A stretch of 64,000 bases of DNA from Streptomyces sp. CB02414 (GCF_001905385.1 NZ_LIPF01000002.1:186001-250000), one strand, 5' to 3'. Numbered from the stretch's first letter, positions 18,429 through 28,255 are shown. Translations and numbers: made by a program. The notes: generated from the letters alone by a model not told the origin.

Positions 18429-18845
18429 ATGAGTGACCTACTGGAACGGCTGCGTGGACGCGGCTGGCGCATGACCGCGCAGCGGCGCGTCGTGGCCGAG
18501 GTCCTCGACGGCGAACACGTCCACCTGACGGCCGACGAGGTGCACGCCCGCGCCGTGGACAAGCTCCCGGAGATCTCCCGGGCGACCGTCTACAACACGC
18601 TGGGCGAGCTGGTCACGCTCGGCGAGGTGCTGGAAGTCGCGACGGACAAGCGTGCCAAGCGGTACGACCCGAACGCGCACCGGCCGCACCACCACCTGGT
18701 CTGCGCCCAGTGCGGCGCGATCCGCGACGTGCACCCGACCGGGAATCCGCTCTCCGACCTCCCGGACTCGGAGCGCTTCGGCTTCACCGTCTCGGACGTC
18801 GAGGTGACGTACCGCGGCACCTGCCCGAACTGCGCGGCGGCGTAA
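18429..18845 (+). CDS. catR: Fur-family peroxide-responsive repressor, CatR-like
   Basis: This 138-residue Fur/PerR-type protein has an N-terminal winged helix ([13 protein letters not shown] recognition helix at about 49-61), a central metal site (HHH at 87-89) and two structural-zinc CxxC pairs (C92/C95, C132/C135). It matches the CatR group of Streptomyces, which represses catalase until peroxide inactivates it. A TAGGCT -10-like hexamer (18416-18421) ends only 7 nt before the ATG and there is no Shine-Dalgarno, so the mRNA is probably leaderless. It is divergent from catalase and shares its operator region. Confidence 0.9.
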   Translation: MSDLLERLRGRGWRMTAQRRVVAEVLDGEHVHLTADEVHARAVDKLPEISRATVYNTLGELVTLGEVLEVATDKRAKRYDPNAHRPHHHLVCAQCGAIRDVHPTGNPLSDLPDSERFGFTVSDVEVTYRGTCPNCAAA

Positions 18846-18858
18846 ACCCTCGCACGAC

Positions 18859-18888
18859 AAGCCCCGGCCCCGATGGGCGCCGGGGCTT
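18859..18888 (+). terminator. Terminator of catR
   Basis: AAGCCCCGGC and GCCGGGGCTT form a perfect 10-bp stem 14 bp after the catR stop. Confidence 0.75.
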
Positions 18889-18910
18889 GCTGCATGGGCG
18901 CCAACGCGTC

Positions 18911-18942
18911 GAGGGCCGGAACCCTTTCGGATTCCGGCCCTC
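18911..18942 (-). terminator. Hairpin downstream of the first initiator tRNA
   Basis: GAGGGCCGGAA and TTCCGGCCCTC form a perfect 11-bp stem with a 10-nt loop, 9 bp past the 3' end of the minus-strand tRNA gene. It probably ends the tRNA transcript. Confidence 0.7.
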
Positions 18943-18951
18943 GACCATCAG

Positions 18952-19025
18952 TAGCGGGGACAGGATTTGAACCTGCGACCTCTGGGTTATGAGCCCAGCG
19001 AGCTACCGAGCTGCTCCACCCCGCG
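18952..19025 (-). tRNA. Initiator tRNA-fMet (CAT), copy 1
   Basis: This 74-nt cloverleaf lacks an encoded CCA. The anticodon is CAT in the loop CTCATAA, and the anticodon stem CTGGG/CCCAG carries the three consecutive G-C pairs diagnostic of initiator tRNA. The gene begins with an unpaired C1, another initiator feature. It is identical to the copy at 21228-21301. Confidence 0.96.
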
Positions 19026-19085
19026 GCGATGAACAAAACATTACGTCAACCCCACGACCAGAAGCAAATCGCTCCCCCTCCCCCA

Positions 19086-19154
19086 GCTGCGGGCAATCGT
19101 GCCGCTGGGGCGGCACGGGTGGGCGCAGCGGCACCCCGCCACGCCGGGCCGCGA
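19086..19154. repeat. Intergenic repeat, copy B
   Basis: This second copy of the 69-bp element at 15232-15300 has a perfect CGTGCCGC-TGGG-GCGGCACG hairpin inside outer GCTGCG/CGCAGC arms. It lies between the Sel1-repeat gene and the tRNA gene and may act as a terminator or be a mobile non-coding element. Confidence 0.7.
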
Positions 19155-19179
19155 AAACCCGCCCCAGCCCAGCGCAGCG

Positions 19180-20997
19180 TCACGCCGACAACTCCTGCCG
19201 CAACGCGTCCCGCAGCCGAGCCGCCCGCTCCCCCACTTCCCGCGGTCCCAGCGACACCGCCCGGTCGGCCCACCGCTGCCCCTCCGCCAGCTCTCCCCGC
19301 CGCGCGCACACCAGCGCCAGCCGCAGCGCCGCCCGCCCGTGCCCGGCGTCGGCGGCCCGCCGCCACCACACGACGGCCTCCGGCTCGCTCCCCTCACGGG
19401 CCAGCAGCAGCCCCAGGTTGAACGCGCCGTTGCGCGACCCGGCCTCGGCCGCCTCCCGGTACCACCGCGCCGCCTCCACCACGTCACCCCGCGCCGCGGC
19501 CATCATCCCGACCCGCACCTGAGCCCGCCGGTGTCCCTGGGAGGCCGCCCGCTCGTACCACTCCTCGCACTCGGACTTCTCCTGCGCCGGCTCACCGAGC
19601 TCGTGCTCGGGCGCCGGCGGCCGGCGCGCGTCGAGCACCGTCGCCAGCCGGTACGCGGCCTCGGCGCTGCCGCCGCCGGCCGCACACCGCAGGAACCGTT
19701 CGGCCTCGCGCTCGTCACCGCCGCGCAGGCGCGCCATCCCCACCTGCAGTGCCGCCTCCGTGTGCCCGGCGGAGGCGGCCCGCTCGTACCAGCGCAGCGC
19801 CGCCCGCTCCTCGCCCCGTCCGGCGTGCAGGATGCCGAGGTTGAAGGCGGCGTCGACGCTGCCCGCCTCGGCGGCCTTGGAGAACCACGGCTCGGCGCCC
19901 GTCTCGTCCCCGGCGCGCAGCAGCAGGATCGCGAGCGCGTTGGACGCCTCCCGGTGCCCGGCGTACGCGGCCCGCCGGTACCACTGCTCGGCCTGCGTGG
20001 TGCGGCCCTGGTCGGCGCAGAGGAGCCCCAGGTTGTACGCCCCGTTGTCGTCCCCGGCGTCCATCGCGGCGCGGTACCAGCGCTCGGCGGTCTGGGTCTC
20101 GCCGCGCTCCGCGTGCAGCGCGCCCAGGGCGTTGGCGGCGTTGCCGTCTCCGTCCTGCGCGGCTCGCAGCCACCAGACGGCCGCGCTCTCGGTGTCGCCG
20201 GCGTCCCGCAGCAGGAAGCCGAGGGCGCACGCGGCGCGGGCCTCGCCGTCCTTGGCGGACGTCAGGTACCAGCGGCCGGCCTCCTTGAGCTCGCCCCGCT
20301 TCTCCAGGATCGTCCCGAGGTGCAGCGCGGCCCGCCGGTGACCGCGTGCGGCGGCCTGGCGGTACCACTGCTCGGCCTCGCCTGCGGTGTCCGCGTCATC
20401 TTCGTCGCGCCCTCGCCCGGCGCACCGGTCCAGCGTCCGGGCCAGCCGGTACGCGGCCTCCCGGTGCCCGCGCTCGGCCGCGGCCCGCATCCACCGCTCG
20501 GCGCCGGCCTCGTCGCCACGGTGTTCCAGCAGGTCGGCGAGTGCGTAGGCGCCGAGAACGTGCCCCTGCTCGGCGGACTGGCACAGCCAGTACTCGGCGG
20601 CGGGCTCGTCCCCGCGCTCCCGGAAGTGGCGCCCCAGCGCGTGGGCGGCCGCGGCGGAACCGGCGACGGCGGCGATCCGCCACCATCCCGCGGCCTCGTC
20701 GGCGTATCCGCGCTGGTGCAGCAGGACACCCAGGTTGTTGGCGGCGGCCCGGTCACCGGCGGCAGTGGCGGCACGCAGGTGGGTCTCGGCTCCGTCGAAG
20801 TCGCCGCGGCGCAGCAGCATCGCGCCGAGGACGCTCATCGCCTCGACGTCACCGGCTTCGGCGGCCAGCCGTCGGCGTACTTCCTCGGCGGCCTCGTCGG
20901 CGGCCTCCTGAGCCTCGTCCGTGGCCTCCTCCTGATCGGACGGCTGCGCAAAACGCCCTGTCCCGAACAGATTTGCCATGTCCCCCATAACGTCCAT
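19180..20997 (-). CDS. Sel1/TPR repeat protein
   Basis: This 605-residue soluble protein is almost wholly built of 34-37-residue Sel1-like/TPR units, about fourteen of them (recurring A.WYR.AA.AGH..A..NLG pattern), after a short acidic N-terminus. Such solenoids mediate protein-protein contacts; no catalytic domain is present. The ATG at 20997 has AGGTGG seven bases upstream; ATGs at 20988 and 20979 are also in frame. It lies between two initiator tRNA genes on the same strand, but hairpins separate the units. Function is unknown. Confidence 0.85.
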   Translation of the reverse strand: MDVMGDMANLFGTGRFAQPSDQEEATDEAQEAADEAAEEVRRRLAAEAGDVEAMSVLGAMLLRRGDFDGAETHLRAATAAGDRAAANNLGVLLHQRGYADEAAGWWRIAAVAGSAAAAHALGRHFRERGDEPAAEYWLCQSAEQGHVLGAYALADLLEHRGDEAGAERWMRAAAERGHREAAYRLARTLDRCAGRGRDEDDADTAGEAEQWYRQAAARGHRRAALHLGTILEKRGELKEAGRWYLTSAKDGEARAACALGFLLRDAGDTESAAVWWLRAAQDGDGNAANALGALHAERGETQTAERWYRAAMDAGDDNGAYNLGLLCADQGRTTQAEQWYRRAAYAGHREASNALAILLLRAGDETGAEPWFSKAAEAGSVDAAFNLGILHAGRGEERAALRWYERAASAGHTEAALQVGMARLRGGDEREAERFLRCAAGGGSAEAAYRLATVLDARRPPAPEHELGEPAQEKSECEEWYERAASQGHRRAQVRVGMMAAARGDVVEAARWYREAAEAGSRNGAFNLGLLLAREGSEPEAVVWWRRAADAGHGRAALRLALVCARRGELAEGQRWADRAVSLGPREVGERAARLRDALRQELSA

Positions 20998-21160
20998 CGT
21001 CGCACCACCTGCAACCTGGGTACATCCGGTATACCGCAGCCAGTGAGGTCACTTCAGCGTTTTGTCGACATGCCCACAGGGAGACAAGTCAAACACAGAT
21101 CTCCCCAACTTCCCCTGGCGGCGCGGCCGTCGGCTTCACCGGCACATGCGTTCGCACATC

Positions 21161-21198
21161 ACGAAGGCCCGGATTCCTTGAGGAATCCGGGCCTTCGT
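21161..21198 (-). terminator. Strong hairpin downstream of the second initiator tRNA
   Basis: ACGAAGGCCCGGATTCC pairs perfectly with GGAATCCGGGCCTTCGT (17 bp) around a TTGA loop, 29 bp past the tRNA 3' end on the minus strand. Together with the tRNA gene it accounts for most of the 378-bp gap between the Sel1 gene and the UPF0182 gene. Confidence 0.85.
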
Positions 21199-21227
21199 GG
21201 TCGTTCGCAAAAGCTCACGAACTTCAG

Positions 21228-21301
21228 TAGCGGGGACAGGATTTGAACCTGCGACCTCTGGGTTATGAGCCCAGCGAGCTACCGAGCTGCTCCACCCCGC
21301 G
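21228..21301 (-). tRNA. Initiator tRNA-fMet (CAT), copy 2
   Basis: The sequence is identical to the copy at 18952-19025, with the CAT anticodon, three G-C pairs in the anticodon stem and an unpaired first base. It is followed by a 17-bp hairpin. Confidence 0.96.
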
Positions 21302-21375
21302 CCGTTGTGTTCACAACCGTATCACGGCGCGGGACGGTCCCTGACCAGCTCTGACGGCCGGCGGGAGCAGCTCGG

Positions 21376-24300
21376 TCAGCCGGTGTCCGAGCCTGAGCCG
21401 CCGGTGTCCCCGGTGGGCGTCGAGCTCGGAGCGGCCTCGCCTCCTTGGTCCTTGTCCCCGCTCTTGTCGTTTCCGTTCTTGTCGTCACCATTCTTGCCAC
21501 CGGCGCCCTGGTCGGCCTGGGCCTGGGCCTTCTCGGCCCGCTTCAGCGCGTCCTCCAGGTCCTTCTGCGCCTCTGCGTACGCGGCGAGGTCCTTCTGCTC
21601 CAGCGCCTTCTGGCCGGCGTCGAAGGCCTTCTGCGCGTCGCTCAGCGCTTCCCGAACCGTCGGGTTGGTGGACGTCGGTGGCGGTTCGGTCGTGCCTTCG
21701 CCCTCGTCCGCCGGCGGATCGGTCTCGGCCGCCTGCTCTCCGAAGACCTTGTTGAGGGCCTCGTCGAGGGTGTTCTCGAAGGCGGTGTTGCCGCCGTAGC
21801 TCACCAGCACCTTGCGCAGCAGCGGGTACTTGAGGTCGCCACCGCGTACGTAGACCGGTTCCACGTACAGCAGTCCGCCGTCGAGCGGCACGGTCAGCAG
21901 GTTGCCGTACTCGACCTCGGAGTCGCCGCCTCTCAGCAGCCTGATGGTCTCGGCGATGTCCTGCTCCGAGTTCAACTGGCTCTGGACCTGTTTCGGTCCG
22001 TTGACGGTCGTACTCGTCGGCAGTTTCAGGATTCTGATCTTGCCGTAGCCCTCCGTCCCCGCCTCGGCGTCGACCGCCATGAACGCGCTGAGGTTGTCGC
22101 GTCCGTTGGGCGTGAACGTCGTCGTCAGCGAGAACGCCTGCTGGTCCTGGTCGGGCATCTTCATGCTCAGGTAGTACGGCGGCACCGCGTCACCAGACTT
22201 GTTGGTCGGGTCGTCGGGCACCTGCCACACCTCGCTGCCGCTGAGGAACGTGTTGGCGTCCTTCACGTGGTAGCGCGTGAGCAGCTCGCGCTGGACCTTG
22301 AACAGGTCCTGCGGGTAGCGCAGGTGCGCCATCAGCTCGTCGCTGATCTCGCTCTTGTCCTGGACCGTGTCCGGGAAGGCCTTCATCCAGGTCTTCAGGA
22401 CCGGGTCCTTCTGGTCCCACTGGTAGAGCTTGACGTCACCGCTGTACGCGTCGACGGTCGCCTTCACCGAGTTGCGGATGTAGTTGACCTGGTTCTGCTG
22501 GGCCACCACCGCCCGCTGGTCGTTGGCCGCGGTCAGCGAGTCGGCGGTGGTGTCGCCGAGCGTCGTGCGGGAGGCGTACGGGTAGCCGTTCGTCGTCGTG
22601 TAGGCGTCGACGATCCACTGGATACGGCCGTCCACCACCGCCGGGTAGGCGTCGCCGTCGATGGTCAGCCACGGGGCGACCGCCTCGACGCGCTCCTTGG
22701 GCGTGCGGTTGTACAGGATGCGCGAACCCTCGCCGATGGCACCGGAGTAGAGGATCTGCGGCTCACTGAAGGCCGCGGCGTACGCCGCCCGGTTGATCGG
22801 GTTGGACAGGTCCACCCCGCCGTCGCCCTTGTAGCTGAAGGTCTTCTCTCCGGAGTCGTCGGAGTAGTCGATCTCCTTCTGGGGACCGCCGACGATCGAG
22901 TACGTGTTGGTCTTCTCGCCGTAGTAGATCCGCTGCTCGTACGTGCCGAGGTCGCCCTCGGACGGCAGGTTGGACTCGGTGAAGACCGGGCGCCCCTCGG
23001 AGTCCACCTCGGTGCCCTTGGCCGCGACCACGCCGTAGCCGTGGGTGTAGCGGAAGTGGTTGTTGATCCAGTTCTTCTTCGGGATGCCGGCCAGGTTCAG
23101 CTCGCGCAGGCCGATGACCGTGTCCTGTTCCTTGCCGTCCTTGGAGTAGCGGTCGACGTCCAGGTTGGTCGGGAACGCGTAGTAGTTACGCATCTGCTGG
23201 AGCTGCTGGAACGTCGGCGAGATGACGTTCGGGTCCATGATCCGGATGGACGCGGCGTCGTTCACGTCGTCACGGAGCTTGGTCGGGTCCTTGGTCTTGC
23301 TGACGCCCGGGTACTCGGTGACCTGGGTGCCCTCGATGCCGTAGGCCTCGCGGGTCGCCTTCAGGTTCTTCTCGACGTACGGCGCTTCCTTGGCCTGCTC
23401 GTTCGGCTGGACCTGGAACTTCTGGACCAGCGCCGGGTACAGACCGCCGATGAGGATCGCGGAGAGCACCATCAGACCGAAGCCGATCACCGGCAGCTGC
23501 CAGGTGCGGCGCCACAGGGTCGCGAAGAACAGCAGCGCGCAGATGACGGCGATGCAGAACAGGATCGTCTTGGCCGGCAGATAGGCGTTGGCGTCGACGT
23601 ACCTGAGGCCCGTCCAGCTGTCGGTCGCCTTGAAGTCGCTGGACTTCACGGCCAGCCCGTACCGGTCCAGCCAGTAGGCGACCGCCTTGAGGGCGACGAA
23701 GACACCGATGAGTACCGACAGGTGCCCGGTGGCGGCGGCCGTGGCGCGGGCGCCCGGGCTGGTGACGCGCAGCCCGCCGTACAGGTAGTGGGTGAGCGCG
23801 GCGGCGATCACCGAGATGATCACGGCCGCGAAGCCGAAGCCGAGCAGGAACCGGTACCAGGGCAGGTCGAAGGCGTAGAAGGAGACGTCCAGCTTGAACT
23901 GGGGGTCCTTCTGCCCGAAGGAGACCCCGTTGACCCACATCAGCCAGGTCCGCCACTGACCGGAGGCGGAGGCGCCGGCGATGAGGCCGACCAGGGCGGT
24001 GATGCCGAGCAGCAGCCACTTCTTGTACGGGGCGATGCCCATCCGGTACCGGTCGAGGTTCTGCTGCTCCATCGACATGGCGCTCAGCGGCGGGCGCAGC
24101 CGGTGGGCCAGCCAGATGTTGAACCCGACGGCGAGCGCCATGAGCAGGCCGAAGACGAAGAAGAGACCGATCTTGGTCCACAGGGTCGTCGTGAAGACCG
24201 ACGAGTAGTGGACCGACCGATACCAGAGCCAGTCCGTCCAGAATCCCGCGAACATGGTGAACGCCATGCCGAGCACGGCGAGGACACCAAGTGTCATCAG

Positions 24301-24378
24301 CAGGGTTCGGACGCGCCGGGACGGGCGGCCCACTCTGATCCGCGGCCCCGTCGGGGGGCCTCCGCCGCGGTCCGGCAT
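21376..24378 (-). CDS. UPF0182-family large membrane protein
   Basis: This protein of about 1000 residues has about seven N-terminal membrane spans (to about residue 330), a large presumably extracytoplasmic domain, and an acidic Gly/Asp/Lys-rich tail ([16 protein letters not shown]). The family is widespread in actinobacteria (Rv3193c in M. tuberculosis) and cyanobacteria, and its role is unknown. The ATG at 24378 (MPDRGGGP) is chosen as the conserved N-terminus; the frame extends 32 codons upstream through a divergent intergenic region. The neighbouring PPA1309-like and PDZ-Lon genes are conserved with it. Confidence 0.93.
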   Translation of the reverse strand: MPDRGGGPPTGPRIRVGRPSRRVRTLLMTLGVLAVLGMAFTMFAGFWTDWLWYRSVHYSSVFTTTLWTKIGLFFVFGLLMALAVGFNIWLAHRLRPPLSAMSMEQQNLDRYRMGIAPYKKWLLLGITALVGLIAGASASGQWRTWLMWVNGVSFGQKDPQFKLDVSFYAFDLPWYRFLLGFGFAAVIISVIAAALTHYLYGGLRVTSPGARATAAATGHLSVLIGVFVALKAVAYWLDRYGLAVKSSDFKATDSWTGLRYVDANAYLPAKTILFCIAVICALLFFATLWRRTWQLPVIGFGLMVLSAILIGGLYPALVQKFQVQPNEQAKEAPYVEKNLKATREAYGIEGTQVTEYPGVSKTKDPTKLRDDVNDAASIRIMDPNVISPTFQQLQQMRNYYAFPTNLDVDRYSKDGKEQDTVIGLRELNLAGIPKKNWINNHFRYTHGYGVVAAKGTEVDSEGRPVFTESNLPSEGDLGTYEQRIYYGEKTNTYSIVGGPQKEIDYSDDSGEKTFSYKGDGGVDLSNPINRAAYAAAFSEPQILYSGAIGEGSRILYNRTPKERVEAVAPWLTIDGDAYPAVVDGRIQWIVDAYTTTNGYPYASRTTLGDTTADSLTAANDQRAVVAQQNQVNYIRNSVKATVDAYSGDVKLYQWDQKDPVLKTWMKAFPDTVQDKSEISDELMAHLRYPQDLFKVQRELLTRYHVKDANTFLSGSEVWQVPDDPTNKSGDAVPPYYLSMKMPDQDQQAFSLTTTFTPNGRDNLSAFMAVDAEAGTEGYGKIRILKLPTSTTVNGPKQVQSQLNSEQDIAETIRLLRGGDSEVEYGNLLTVPLDGGLLYVEPVYVRGGDLKYPLLRKVLVSYGGNTAFENTLDEALNKVFGEQAAETDPPADEGEGTTEPPPTSTNPTVREALSDAQKAFDAGQKALEQKDLAAYAEAQKDLEDALKRAEKAQAQADQGAGGKNGDDKNGNDKSGDKDQGGEAAPSSTPTGDTGGSGSDTG

Positions 24379-24542
24379 CTGGAAAGCCAAGGTGCGCACC
24401 TCGAAGTTCGCTGTTGATCCGTCAGGCCCTCGGGTTCGTGGGCCCCCCGTGCGCCCCCGTGATCGTGGGCCCACACTTATGCAACTTACTCATCGTTTAC
24501 TCGGTTCCCGATTCGGGCCAGTAACGAGGCAGGATTGTGACC

Positions 24543-25085
24543 ATGTCCAACACCCCCATGGCAGCGAGCCCCCTCACCCGGGCCGTACTCGAGATCGACG
24601 AGTACGTCTCCGGACTCGGCTGGGACCAGCCCGCACGCCTCTTTGCACTTGTCGACACCGCGCGGCTGAGGGCCGATCAGCCCTCGCTCGCGGACCGGCT
24701 CGGTCTTCAGGACGAGCCGGAGAGCTCCGGCCTGACTCCGATCGAGCAGGACGAGATTCCAACGGACCAGGCGCTCGACGAGTTCCTGGGCACCATCGCC
24801 TGGCCGGACGCGGTGGTCGGCTGCGCCCTCGTCGTGGAGCGCCTGATGCTGCCGCCGTCCGCCGAGGCCCAGGTCCCGCAGGGCCTGAACGAGGCCAAGC
24901 TGGCGCAGTGGGTGGCGGAGCACCCGGACCGCCAGGAGGTCCGCATGACGGTCGCGGTGCTGCGCGACGGTGCCCGCGACTCCGCGCTGCGGCTGCGGGA
25001 GAAGGACTCCGCCACGGAGGTCCTCACCGGCTCCGACCTGGTGCCGGGTCTGGCCCAGGCGCTGACGGCGACCTTCGAGGAGTAG
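24543..25085 (+). CDS. PPA1309-like conserved actinobacterial protein
   Basis: This 180-residue soluble acidic protein has no recognisable catalytic motif. I place it in the PPA1309 family (unknown function) from its N-terminus (SPLTRAVLEIDEYVSGLGWDQPARLFALVDTA) and its conserved position between the UPF0182 and PDZ-Lon genes. A GTG two codons upstream (24537) has GAGG at better spacing and is an alternative start. Confidence 0.75.
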   Translation: MSNTPMAASPLTRAVLEIDEYVSGLGWDQPARLFALVDTARLRADQPSLADRLGLQDEPESSGLTPIEQDEIPTDQALDEFLGTIAWPDAVVGCALVVERLMLPPSAEAQVPQGLNEAKLAQWVAEHPDRQEVRMTVAVLRDGARDSALRLREKDSATEVLTGSDLVPGLAQALTATFEE

Positions 25086-25112
25086 GTCCGGGCGTCCGGG
25101 CCGTCCGTCCGG

Positions 25113-26207
25113 TCAGCCCTTCGCGCACGTCGGCAGGTCGTCCGTCTTCCCGGAGCGGATGTCCTCCAGCGCGCCGAGGGCGTCGTCGATGGTGTCCACC
25201 TTCACCAGGGTGAGCCCGTCGGGGGTGTCCTCGGCGGCGGCCGCGCAGTTGTCCTTGGGCGTCAGGAAGTACCGGGCGCCCTTGTCGCGCGCGCCGATGG
25301 TCTTCATCCCGATGCCGCCGATGGGGCCGACCTCGCCGGTGTCGTCGATCGTCCCGGTGCCCGCGACGAACTTGCCGCCGGTGAGGTCGCCCGGCGTGAG
25401 CTTGTCGTAGATGCCGAGGGCGAACATCAGGCCGGCGCTCGGTCCGCCGACGTCGGCCAGCTTGATGTCGATGGTGAACGGGAACGTGTGGTCGGTCCCG
25501 GCGGAGATCCCCACGATGGCGCGCTTCTCACCGCCGTCGTCGGAGGTCGCGGTGGTGACCGTGACCTTCTCCGTCCTGGTGGGCGTCCGGCCCTCCTGCT
25601 CCGCGTCGGCCTGCTCCTTGGCGGGCACGATCGTGAAGACGACGTCCTGTCCGGGCTTGTGCTCGGTCACCAGGTCCGCCACGTCGGTGGGCTTCTTGAC
25701 GGGCGTGCCGTCCACGGCCTTGATCACGTCACCGGCGTGCAGCCGGCCCTGCGCCGGGGAGTCCTTGACCACCGTGGAGACGACCACCCAGGACTTCACC
25801 GGGATGTCCAGGGCCTTGAGAGCGGCGACCTTGGCGCTTTCCTGGGACTGGCTGAACTCCTCGGCGTTCTCCTGGGTGGCTTCTTCCTCGGTCTTGCCGT
25901 CCGGGTAGAGGGTCTCGTGCGGCACCACGCGGTTGTCGTGGGCCAGCCAGCCGTAGACCGCCTCCACGAGGTTCATCTTGTAGTCGGCGCTGGTGACCCG
26001 CACGGTGGTCATGTTCAGATGACCGCTCGCCTCGTAGGTCTTGTGTCCGGAGATCTGCAGCACCGGCTCGCCGTCGTGATCGCCCAGCGTGTTCACCGTC
26101 GGCCCCGGGGACATCTCCGAGTACGGCACGGGGATGAACACACCCGCGCACAGGAGCGCGATCAGCATCAGGGTGGAGGCGAGCATCGTTGCGGTACGGC
26201 GTGGCAT
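25113..26207 (-). CDS. Membrane-anchored PDZ-Lon serine protease (YlbL family)
   Basis: This 364-residue protein has one N-terminal membrane anchor (residues 8-28), a PDZ domain at about 135-200 and a Lon-type proteolytic domain at about 230-350. The Ser-Lys dyad is Ser257 (GGPSAGL) and Lys302 (GGIGMKTIGA). The active domain should face outside the membrane. The family occurs in Bacillus (YlbL) and mycobacteria (Rv3194c), where roles in cell-envelope stress and division checkpoints have been proposed. It is convergent with the PPA1309-like gene. Confidence 0.92.
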   Translation of the reverse strand: MPRRTATMLASTLMLIALLCAGVFIPVPYSEMSPGPTVNTLGDHDGEPVLQISGHKTYEASGHLNMTTVRVTSADYKMNLVEAVYGWLAHDNRVVPHETLYPDGKTEEEATQENAEEFSQSQESAKVAALKALDIPVKSWVVVSTVVKDSPAQGRLHAGDVIKAVDGTPVKKPTDVADLVTEHKPGQDVVFTIVPAKEQADAEQEGRTPTRTEKVTVTTATSDDGGEKRAIVGISAGTDHTFPFTIDIKLADVGGPSAGLMFALGIYDKLTPGDLTGGKFVAGTGTIDDTGEVGPIGGIGMKTIGARDKGARYFLTPKDNCAAAAEDTPDGLTLVKVDTIDDALGALEDIRSGKTDDLPTCAKG

Positions 26208-26256
26208 GGCACGACAGTACGGGACGCGGCTGTCAGAACACCGTCAGGGCGTTCGG

Positions 26257-26421
26257 TCAGGCTCCGGTGCGGGGACGTTCCATCGCCTCGCGGAAGCGGG
26301 CGTACCCGTCGAGTTCTGGACCGTCGCCACGGATCTTGCGGGTCCGGTTGGCCCAACTGCCCCACAGCCCCGCGCCGACAGCAGCCACAAGCGGAATCAG
26401 CAACCAGGCAAGCGCTGCCAT
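26257..26421 (-). CDS. 54-residue single-span membrane microprotein
   Basis: This small ORF starts at an ATG preceded by GGGAGGTCGGC, an excellent ribosome-binding site. Residues 2-20 form one hydrophobic helix (AALAWLLIPLVAAVGAGLW), followed by a basic turn (NRTRKIR) and an amphipathic tail (YARFREAMERP). The codons have the expected high GC3. It lies just upstream of, and co-directional with, the PDZ-Lon gene (49 bp), so it may be co-transcribed. Function unknown; it could modulate a membrane partner. Confidence 0.78.
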   Translation of the reverse strand: MAALAWLLIPLVAAVGAGLWGSWANRTRKIRGDGPELDGYARFREAMERPRTGA

Positions 26422-26542
26422 GCCGACCTCCCAACCCCGTGAGCGTCCGCTACTGACTGATCAGCAGATTAACCATCCGCAGTGACAACGCTCACGCCGG
26501 GGGGTGGGTTACGCAACCGGAGCCACGGGGCCGGCACCGCTG

Positions 26543-27004
26543 TCAGCAGGCGCCCACCCACTCCTCGGTGCCGTCGGAGAACGTCTGGTGCTTCCAGATC
26601 GGCACCTCGTGCTTGAGGTCGTCGATCAGCTTGCGACAGGCCTCGAAGGCCTCGCCCCGGTGCGGGCAGGACACGGCGACGACCACGGCCAGGTCGCCGA
26701 CCTCCAGATCCCCCACACGGTGGACCGCCGCGAGCGCCCGAACGGGGTACTCCGCGACGACCTTCTCGGCGATGCGCCGCATCTCGGCCTCGGCGCTCGG
26801 GTGACAGGAGTACCCGAGCCGGTCGACGTCGGTGCCGCCGTCGTGGTTGCGCACGGTCCCCACGAACAGCGCGGTCCCTCCGGCCGCGTCGTCCCCCACG
26901 GCCCGGAAGACCTCGTCCACGGAGAGCGGCGTCTCCCGGATGCCGATCAGCTTCACGGGGTCGGGGGCGGCCAGCTCTCCGGGGTGGTCGTTCGTGGTTG
27001 CCAT
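26543..27004 (-). CDS. moaE: Molybdopterin synthase catalytic subunit
   Basis: This 153-residue MoaE inserts sulfur, carried by the MoaD thiocarboxylate, into precursor Z to make molybdopterin. Recognisable parts are GTVRNHD near the N-terminus, the HRVGDLEVGD substrate loop, and the C-terminal lysines in LKHEVPIWKHQ. The ATG at 27004 is chosen; the frame extends 18 codons upstream without conserved sequence. No moaD is adjacent. Confidence 0.92.
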   Translation of the reverse strand: MATTNDHPGELAAPDPVKLIGIRETPLSVDEVFRAVGDDAAGGTALFVGTVRNHDGGTDVDRLGYSCHPSAEAEMRRIAEKVVAEYPVRALAAVHRVGDLEVGDLAVVVAVSCPHRGEAFEACRKLIDDLKHEVPIWKHQTFSDGTEEWVGAC

Positions 27005-27133
27005 GTGCCCATCGTGCCCCACGGCACGACGGCGCGGAATAGCGTGATCGCCCGGCACGCGCGCGTGCCGCCTTGGAGCCTCCTACAGCGCCGCCGCCCC
27101 GGGCGGTGGGGGGCGGACCGGCGGCCACCGCGA

Positions 27134-28255
27134 TCAGATCCGGCGCCGGGCCTTCCGCGCCCGCCGCACCACCGCGGCCGCGCCCAGCAGCGCCACCGTC
27201 GCTCCGGCGGCTCCCGCGGCCGTCGCGTCCTTGCGCCCGAGGCGCCGCCCGGCGACCGTGTGCCGCCCGGAGACCTCTTCCAGCAGCTCCGCCAGCACCT
27301 CCTCGTTGGTGTACTTCGGCCGCCAGCCCGCGTCGTGCAGCCGACTGCCGCTCACCACCCAGGGGTACATCGTGTACGCGAGGTCCCCGGCCGGGGAGGG
27401 CGTCAGGCCGATGCGGTGGAGCCGGGCCGCCGCGCCGAGCGCGACCGCCGAGGGCAGCTCCATCCGGCGGATGCCGCTGAGCTCCTCGACCTCCTCCTGC
27501 TCCAGCCAGCCGTCGCACCCGACGGCCAGCTCGCCGTCGGCCTTCTCCAGAACGGCGTACTCCAGGGCGCTGCACAGGTCGTCGACGTGGCAGAACTGCC
27601 AGGCCGGCCGCGACCCGGCCACGACCAGCAGCCGGGGCGACTCGAAGTACCTGGTCAGCGCGGTGTCCATGCCTCCGACCAGGACGGCCGGCCGCACGAC
27701 GGTCACATTGAGACCGGGATGCGCCCGCGGCGCGCGCCGCGCGAGCCGCTCGATCTCCAGCAGGTCGCCGACGCCCGTGGCCTCGGCCGTGGCGCGGAGC
27801 TCGGCGTCCTCGGAGAGCGGCAGCTCGTTGTCCGGTAGGGCGCCGTAGACCATGGCCGAGGTGCAGAGCACCACCCGGTGCACGCCGGCCGCCGCGGCGG
27901 CGGTCAGGACGGTCTGCGTCCCCCGGACGTTGTAAGCCGTCCGGGCCGCCGCGTCGGTCTCCAGGTCGAGGTCGAGGGCCAGGTGGACGACGACGTCCGC
28001 GCCGCGCAGTTTCTCGGCGATGGCCGGGTCCCGCACGTCCAGGACCTGCCACCGCGCCGCCGCGCACTCCCCACGCCGTTCGTCGATGGCCACGACCTGT
28101 CTGACCTCGTCGGACGCGGCCAGCCGCTCGGTGAGCAGCGCCCCGATCCCGGATGCGGCACCGGTGACCGCGACGACGGGTCCGCGCGCGCCGGGGCGTG
28201 CGGAACTGGTTGACTGGTTTCGCGCTGCGCGAACCTGCGGATCTGGGGAACTCAC
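27134..28255 (-). CDS. Extended SDR / NAD-dependent epimerase with C-terminal tail anchor
   Basis: This 373-residue Rossmann-fold protein has the nucleotide motif TGAASGIG near residue 30 and an extended-SDR layout (DVRDPA, SAMVYG, VRPAVLVGG). The usual YxxxK catalytic pair is not evident: the position after SAMVYG lacks a Lys four residues on. It ends with a hydrophobic segment (GAAGATVALLGAAAVV) and a basic cluster, suggesting tail anchoring in the membrane. The GTG at 28255 has CTGGAG seven bases upstream. Substrate unknown. Confidence 0.82.
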   Translation of the reverse strand: MSSPDPQVRAARNQSTSSARPGARGPVVAVTGAASGIGALLTERLAASDEVRQVVAIDERRGECAAARWQVLDVRDPAIAEKLRGADVVVHLALDLDLETDAAARTAYNVRGTQTVLTAAAAAGVHRVVLCTSAMVYGALPDNELPLSEDAELRATAEATGVGDLLEIERLARRAPRAHPGLNVTVVRPAVLVGGMDTALTRYFESPRLLVVAGSRPAWQFCHVDDLCSALEYAVLEKADGELAVGCDGWLEQEEVEELSGIRRMELPSAVALGAAARLHRIGLTPSPAGDLAYTMYPWVVSGSRLHDAGWRPKYTNEEVLAELLEEVSGRHTVAGRRLGRKDATAAGAAGATVALLGAAAVVRRARKARRRI

